Source: Oscillospiraceae bacterium (GTDB lineage: Bacteria > Bacillota > Clostridia > Oscillospirales > Oscillospiraceae). Taken from it: 42,361 nucleotides of DNA. Each line of letters opens with the position of its first letter. Within the stretch, counting starts at the first letter, position 1. A program made the position numbers and the translations under genes. The stretch covers positions 1 through 42,361 of the forward strand of contig CACYXC010000036.1 in assembly GCA_902778285.1 (NCBI GenBank). Direction: 5' to 3'. Below are positions 39,752 to 42,361 of this stretch, piece by piece. The notes under the pieces were generated by a model. It worked only from the letters and a program-made list of their open reading frames with translations, did not search any database and was not told the DNA's origin.

Positions 39752-39766
39752 ACTCTGCATTATCAT
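39738..39766 (+). promoter_or_regulatory. lysR-type gene promoter
   Basis: TTGCAT (39738-39743), 17-bp spacer, TATCAT (39761-39766). It lies face to face with the symporter promoter. Confidence 0.6.
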
Positions 39767-39782
39767 ACATGTAATTAGAAAA

Positions 39783-39804
39783 TGTCATGGATGTCATGCG
39801 ACAT
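39783..39804. promoter_or_regulatory. Candidate LysR-type operator
   Basis: TGTCATGGATGTCATGCGACA contains a direct TGTCATG repeat and the dyad ATGTC-ATGC-GACAT (39791-39804), between the divergent promoters and the regulator start. Confidence 0.5.
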
Positions 39805-39824
39805 AAGAAAGAGAAATAGTAGAT

Positions 39825-40727
39825 ATGGATACGAAAAAGATCGCCGCCATGCTGGCGGCCGTGGAAAAAGGGAGTCTGACCTCGGCTGCGCGGGAGCTGG
39901 GCTACACCCAGTCGGGGCTTACGCACATGATGAACGCGCTGGAGGCCGAGCTGGGGCTCAATCTTCTGGTTCGCAGCAAGAACGGCGTGCACCTCTCCCC
40001 CGCCGGGCAGGAGCTGCTGGGGCACATGAAAAAGCTGCTGGAGGCCGCACAGGAGCTGGACGCGGCCGCCGGGGCCCTGCGCGAGCAGAGCTTTACCACG
40101 CTGCGTCTTGGGGCCTATGCGAGCGTGGCCGGCCAGTGGCTGCCCTCGGTGCTGGCGGAGTTTCGCCGTCTCAGCCCGGAAACCGACGTGGTCATGGATG
40201 TGGGCGGCGTCATAGAGGTCTACGACAAGCTCAAGAACGACGAGCTGGACTGCGCCATCGTCAGCTACCAGGAGGCGCTGTGCCAGGGGCTGCAGGTCGT
40301 CCCGCTGGCGGACGACGCGCTGCTGGCCATCCTCCCCCCCGGCAGCTGTGAGACCGCCGCCTTCCCGCTCTCCGGCTTTGAGGGCAGGGAATTCCTGATG
40401 CCCTCCTTTGACTTTAATCTCGACATCGACCCGCTCTTTGAGCAGGGTCTGGAGAAGATCGCCTCCCGCGTGCGCCACACCAATCTGGACGACGCGGGCA
40501 TCGTCTCCATGGTGGCCCACGGGCTCGGCGTGAGTATCCTGTCCACCCTGATCATGCGCGGCATCCCCGAGAATGTGCAGGCCCTGCCGCTCGAGCCGCC
40601 CGCCGTGCGCCGCCTCTGCATCGCCATGAGCGAGCGGCGGCAGAACGACCGGAACATCCGCCGCTTCATCCGCTGCGCGCAGAGCGTGGTGGAAAGGCTC
40701 GAGGGGCAGCCGTCCGCGCTCAGCTGA
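39825..40727 (+). CDS. LysR-family transcriptional regulator
   Basis: A 300-residue regulator. The N-terminal winged HTH (AAVEKGSLTSAARELGYTQSGLTHMMNALEAELGLNLLVRSKNGVHLSPAG, about 11-62) is followed by a coiled linker and a periplasmic-binding-protein-like effector domain from about residue 90. It probably senses an amino acid or related ligand and regulates the divergent sodium symporter and itself. Its 3' end overlaps the convergent spoVAC by eight bases. Confidence 0.92.
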   Translation: MDTKKIAAMLAAVEKGSLTSAARELGYTQSGLTHMMNALEAELGLNLLVRSKNGVHLSPAGQELLGHMKKLLEAAQELDAAAGALREQSFTTLRLGAYASVAGQWLPSVLAEFRRLSPETDVVMDVGGVIEVYDKLKNDELDCAIVSYQEALCQGLQVVPLADDALLAILPPGSCETAAFPLSGFEGREFLMPSFDFNLDIDPLFEQGLEKIASRVRHTNLDDAGIVSMVAHGLGVSILSTLIMRGIPENVQALPLEPPAVRRLCIAMSERRQNDRNIRRFIRCAQSVVERLEGQPSALS

Positions 40728-41157
40728 GCAGGCAGAGGATCAGGCCGTAGACCGTGCCCGCCGCGAGGCCGAAGACGATCACCGGCCCCGCGATGGAGAA
40801 CATCTTCACCGCCGTGCCGGTGATGAGCCCCTCGGTCTTGAACTCCAGCGCCGGGGCGGCCACGGAGTTGGAAAAGCCGGTGATCGGCACGAGCGTCCCC
40901 GCCCGGCCGACGGCGGCCAGATCGTCGTATACGCCGAGGGCGGTCAGCAGCGCGCCGAGCGCTACCAGCGTGATGGCTTCGGCGGTGCCCGCCGCCTCCT
41001 CGTCCAGTCCCGCGGCCTGCCAGAGCGTGAAGATCAGCTGCCCCAGGCAGCAGATCGCCCCGCCCACCAGAAAAGCGCCCAGGCAGTTGCGCCCCACGCG
41101 GGAGCGCGGCGCGTGCCGCTCGGCATAGCGGCGGTATTCATCGTTGGTCATATTCAT
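40720..41157 (-). CDS. spoVAC: Stage V sporulation protein AC
   Basis: A 145-residue membrane protein with four helices. The SpoVA channel moves dipicolinic acid into the forespore. The N-terminal YRRYAERHAPRSRVGRNCLGAFLVGGAICCLGQ and the late FSNSVAAPALEFKTEGLITGTAVKMFSIAGPVIVFG are characteristic. GGGGAGGA lies six bases before the ATG at 41157. The usual partners spoVAD and spoVAE are not adjacent: what follows is the convergent LysR gene. It marks the organism as descended from, and probably still, a spore former. Confidence 0.92.
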   Translation of the reverse strand: MNMTNDEYRRYAERHAPRSRVGRNCLGAFLVGGAICCLGQLIFTLWQAAGLDEEAAGTAEAITLVALGALLTALGVYDDLAAVGRAGTLVPITGFSNSVAAPALEFKTEGLITGTAVKMFSIAGPVIVFGLAAGTVYGLILCLLS

Positions 41158-41189
41158 ATTCTTCCTCCCCGCTGTGCATGCTTTTTCTT

Positions 41190-41235
41190 CGTCATCCCGG
41201 GCAGGGCGAAGGATCTCGGATACGCCCTGCCGGAT
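41190..41235. repeat. REP-like palindrome upstream of spoVAC
   Basis: GGCAGGGCG (41200-41208) pairs with CGCCCTGCC (41223-41231) around AAGGATCTCGG. The CGTCATCC...GAAGGATCTC frame resembles the repeat at 24991-25060. Confidence 0.45.
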
Positions 41236-41305
41236 CTCCCATACGCGATCGGGAATCATGCATGCCGGTTTTGTTCAAGTTTTTGCGGATGCGCCGAAAT
41301 TATTC

Positions 41306-41334
41306 TTGACTTTGCCGGGAAGGTATATTATAAT
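41306..41334 (+). promoter_or_regulatory. tRNA-Ser promoter
   Basis: TTGACT (41306-41311), 17-bp spacer, perfect TATAAT (41329-41334), about 41 bp before the tRNA. Confidence 0.88.
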
Positions 41335-41375
41335 ACGCAGGCTGACAAAAAAATATGTCTTTTCTTGAGCAACAC

Positions 41376-41467
41376 GGAGATGTCGCGTAGTTGGTCGAGC
41401 GCGCACGATTGGAAATCGTGTAGGGGTCAAAAGCTCCTCGAGAGTTCGAATCTCTCCATCTCCGCCA
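41376..41467 (+). tRNA. tRNA-Ser (GGA)
   Basis: Acceptor GGAGATG (41376-41382) pairs with CATCTCC (41457-41463). The anticodon stem CACGA/TCGTG encloses TTGGAAA with anticodon GGA (41411-41413). A long variable arm (AGGGGTCAAAAGCTCCT) marks the serine class, GTTCGAAT is the T loop, and CCA is encoded (41465-41467). Confidence 0.96.
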
Positions 41468-41468
41468 G

Positions 41469-41511
41469 AATAGGATTGCTATTTTAACAAGAATAGCAAT
41501 CCTATTTTTTT
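41469..41511 (+). terminator. tRNA-Ser terminator
   Basis: A perfect 15-bp stem AATAGGATTGCTATT (41469-41483) with AATAGCAATCCTATT (41492-41506), then a run of T, starting one base after the CCA end. Confidence 0.92.
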
Positions 41512-41582
41512 CCTATATTCCGGAAATAGTTCTCTGTCTGAAAGAAGAATTCGCTATTTGAGCCGATTCGCTGTTTGTGGTA

Positions 41583-41623
41583 AAGACAATTTGAGATAAG
41601 CCTGCTATAATTCTTCCTGGAGG
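41583..41623 (+). promoter_or_regulatory. Promoter and ribosome site of the HTH-membrane gene
   Basis: AAGACA (41583-41588), 17-bp spacer, TATAAT (41606-41611), then GGAGG (41619-41623). The leader is only about a dozen bases long. Confidence 0.6.
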
Positions 41624-41631
41624 TAATGATA

Positions 41632-42156
41632 ATGGATCTCTTATCAATCGGTAATTTCATTGCGCAACTCAGAAAACAGAGAGGGTTTACTCAGGAGCAG
41701 CTTGGAGAACAGATCGGCGTTACGAACAAAACTGTTTCTCGTTGGGAAACAGGCGTATATATGCCCCCGGCAGATGCCTTGATGAAAATGAGCGAACTCT
41801 TTGGCGTTACGGTCAATGAGTTGCTCAGCGGCAAAAGGCTCTCCGAACAGGAATACATAGTGGCCGCAGAGAAAAATCTGAACCAGTTGGTTAAATCAAG
41901 TAAATTCGACCAAAAAGACAGGATTGAGTACTACAAAAAGAAATGGCTGAATGAGCATATTGCGATCATGGCGCTCATTGGCATTTGTATTATTGCAGTA
42001 TTTGCTGCGGGAATAATCATCAAAAACAGTTTGCTGGTAGCGATTACTCCTTTGCTGGTCCTTACAGCACATGGCTGGAGGAATAACTCCATGATGGCAT
42101 ACGCTGAAAAACATGTTTATGATGAGACAGAAAATATTAAGTTCATTGGGATTTGA
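41632..42156 (+). CDS. HTH (XRE) regulator with C-terminal membrane segment
   Basis: A 174-residue protein. Residues 4-62 are a lambda-repressor HTH (FIAQLRKQRGFTQEQLGEQIGVTNKTVSRWETGVYMPPADALMKMSELFGVTVNELLSGKR). A helical linker follows, and two hydrophobic segments lie near 109-127 and 132-148, so it is membrane-attached. The ATG at 41632 is eight bases after GGAGG; the ATG at 41626 is too close. Base composition is clearly more AT-rich than the rest of the window and AAA/ATT codons are common, which suggests acquisition next to the tRNA. The target is unknown; a toxin-like or autoregulatory role cannot be judged. Confidence 0.85.
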   Translation: MDLLSIGNFIAQLRKQRGFTQEQLGEQIGVTNKTVSRWETGVYMPPADALMKMSELFGVTVNELLSGKRLSEQEYIVAAEKNLNQLVKSSKFDQKDRIEYYKKKWLNEHIAIMALIGICIIAVFAAGIIIKNSLLVAITPLLVLTAHGWRNNSMMAYAEKHVYDETENIKFIGI

Positions 42157-42239
42157 AAGCAAAAGCACATCTGATCTAACTTTGTGTGAAGAATAACGAT
42201 TAACCTATTTTGTTAAAATAGCAATTTTTAGCCAAAAGA

Positions 42240-42266
42240 AAAGAGCCTGCCGCTGGCAGGCTCTTT
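42240..42266 (+). terminator. Terminator after the HTH-membrane gene
   Basis: A perfect 12-bp stem AAAGAGCCTGCC (42240-42251) with GGCAGGCTCTTT (42255-42266), 3-nt loop. It is fused at its right edge to the next repeat hairpin. Confidence 0.75.
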
Positions 42267-42361
42267 CAAGCTGTCGACAAAGTGTCGACAGCTTGAAAAG
42301 CAAAAATGGGAACTTCCGAAAAAGTTCCCATTTTTGCACAGATTGTACCGCGAAAGGGGAT
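42267..42361. repeat. Dispersed multi-hairpin repeat, copy 4 (cut by window end)
   Basis: CAAGCTGTCGACA (42267-42279) pairs with TGTCGACAGCTTG (42283-42295), then AAAAGCAAAA, a hairpin ATGGGAACTT...AAGTTCCCAT, then GTACCGCGAAAGGGGAT, the start of the CGCGAGAGGG arm in diverged form. The order is the same as in the copy at 22194. Confidence 0.7.

Noticed and set aside
41197-41240. Sporulation sigma-G promoter for spoVAC
   Set aside because: A GTATG -35-like block exists, but no matching CATAHTA-type -10 lies at the right spacing.
41467-41511. Integration site repeat at the tRNA-Ser 3' end
   Set aside because: The inverted repeat there is an ordinary terminator; no second copy of the tRNA end is visible in the window.

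Overview
The window looks like chromosomal DNA of a GC-rich, spore-forming Clostridia (Oscillospirales-like) bacterium. Signs are a tRNA-controlled T-box leader, a stage V sporulation protein (SpoVAC), sigma-A type promoters with 17-bp spacers, AGGAGG-type ribosome sites, a FeoB-associated Cys-rich protein, and dispersed palindromic intergenic repeats of the kind seen in gut Firmicutes. No phage or plasmid replication genes are visible. Assignment to a genus is not possible from sequence reading alone.

Layout. 1-5 kb holds metabolic singletons: a nitrilase-superfamily amidohydrolase, a T-box-controlled TrpB2-type tryptophan synthase beta, a ThrH-type phosphatase, and a free-methionine-R-sulfoxide reductase/rhodanese pair. 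4.9-12.7 kb is a complete minus-strand oligopeptide ABC operon (oppA, hairpin, oppB, oppC, oppD, oppF, small membrane protein). Its binding protein has no lipobox, and its OppC carries a roughly 250-residue repeat-containing insertion. 12.8-13.9 kb encodes two unknown membrane proteins. 14.1-17.2 kb encodes an iron-sulfur/GltD-like oxidoreductase translationally coupled to HypA. 17.4-20.1 kb is galK-galT. 20.2-24.6 kb holds a zinc-ribbon/beta-helix membrane protein, an HTH regulator, a degenerate histidine phosphatase and a two-subunit ThrE-type exporter. 25.1-27.3 kb is a small block (D-cysteine desulfhydrase-like enzyme, nitroreductase, FeoB-associated protein) bracketed by two inverted copies of a MITE-like repeat.

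27.6-37.1 kb is the most distinctive region. It is a ten-gene minus-strand operon behind one clear promoter, for a surface phosphopolymer: NAD-dependent epimerase, two LicD proteins, a Stealth phosphotransferase, a class V aminotransferase, a TagD-like cytidylyltransferase fused to a Gfo/Idh-type oxidoreductase, a polymerase/ligase, a flippase and a third LicD. All four transferases are phosphotransferases and no ordinary glycosyltransferase is seen, so the product is probably rich in phosphodiester links. 37.2-42.2 kb holds an alpha/beta hydrolase, a sodium:neurotransmitter-type symporter divergent from a LysR regulator, solitary spoVAC, tRNA-Ser(GGA), and an AT-richer HTH-membrane gene.

Between genes there are at least two repeat families. 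One is a multi-hairpin element present at both window ends and near 14.0 and 22.3 kb. The other is the MITE-like element at 24.7 and 27.3 kb, each copy sitting between convergent genes.
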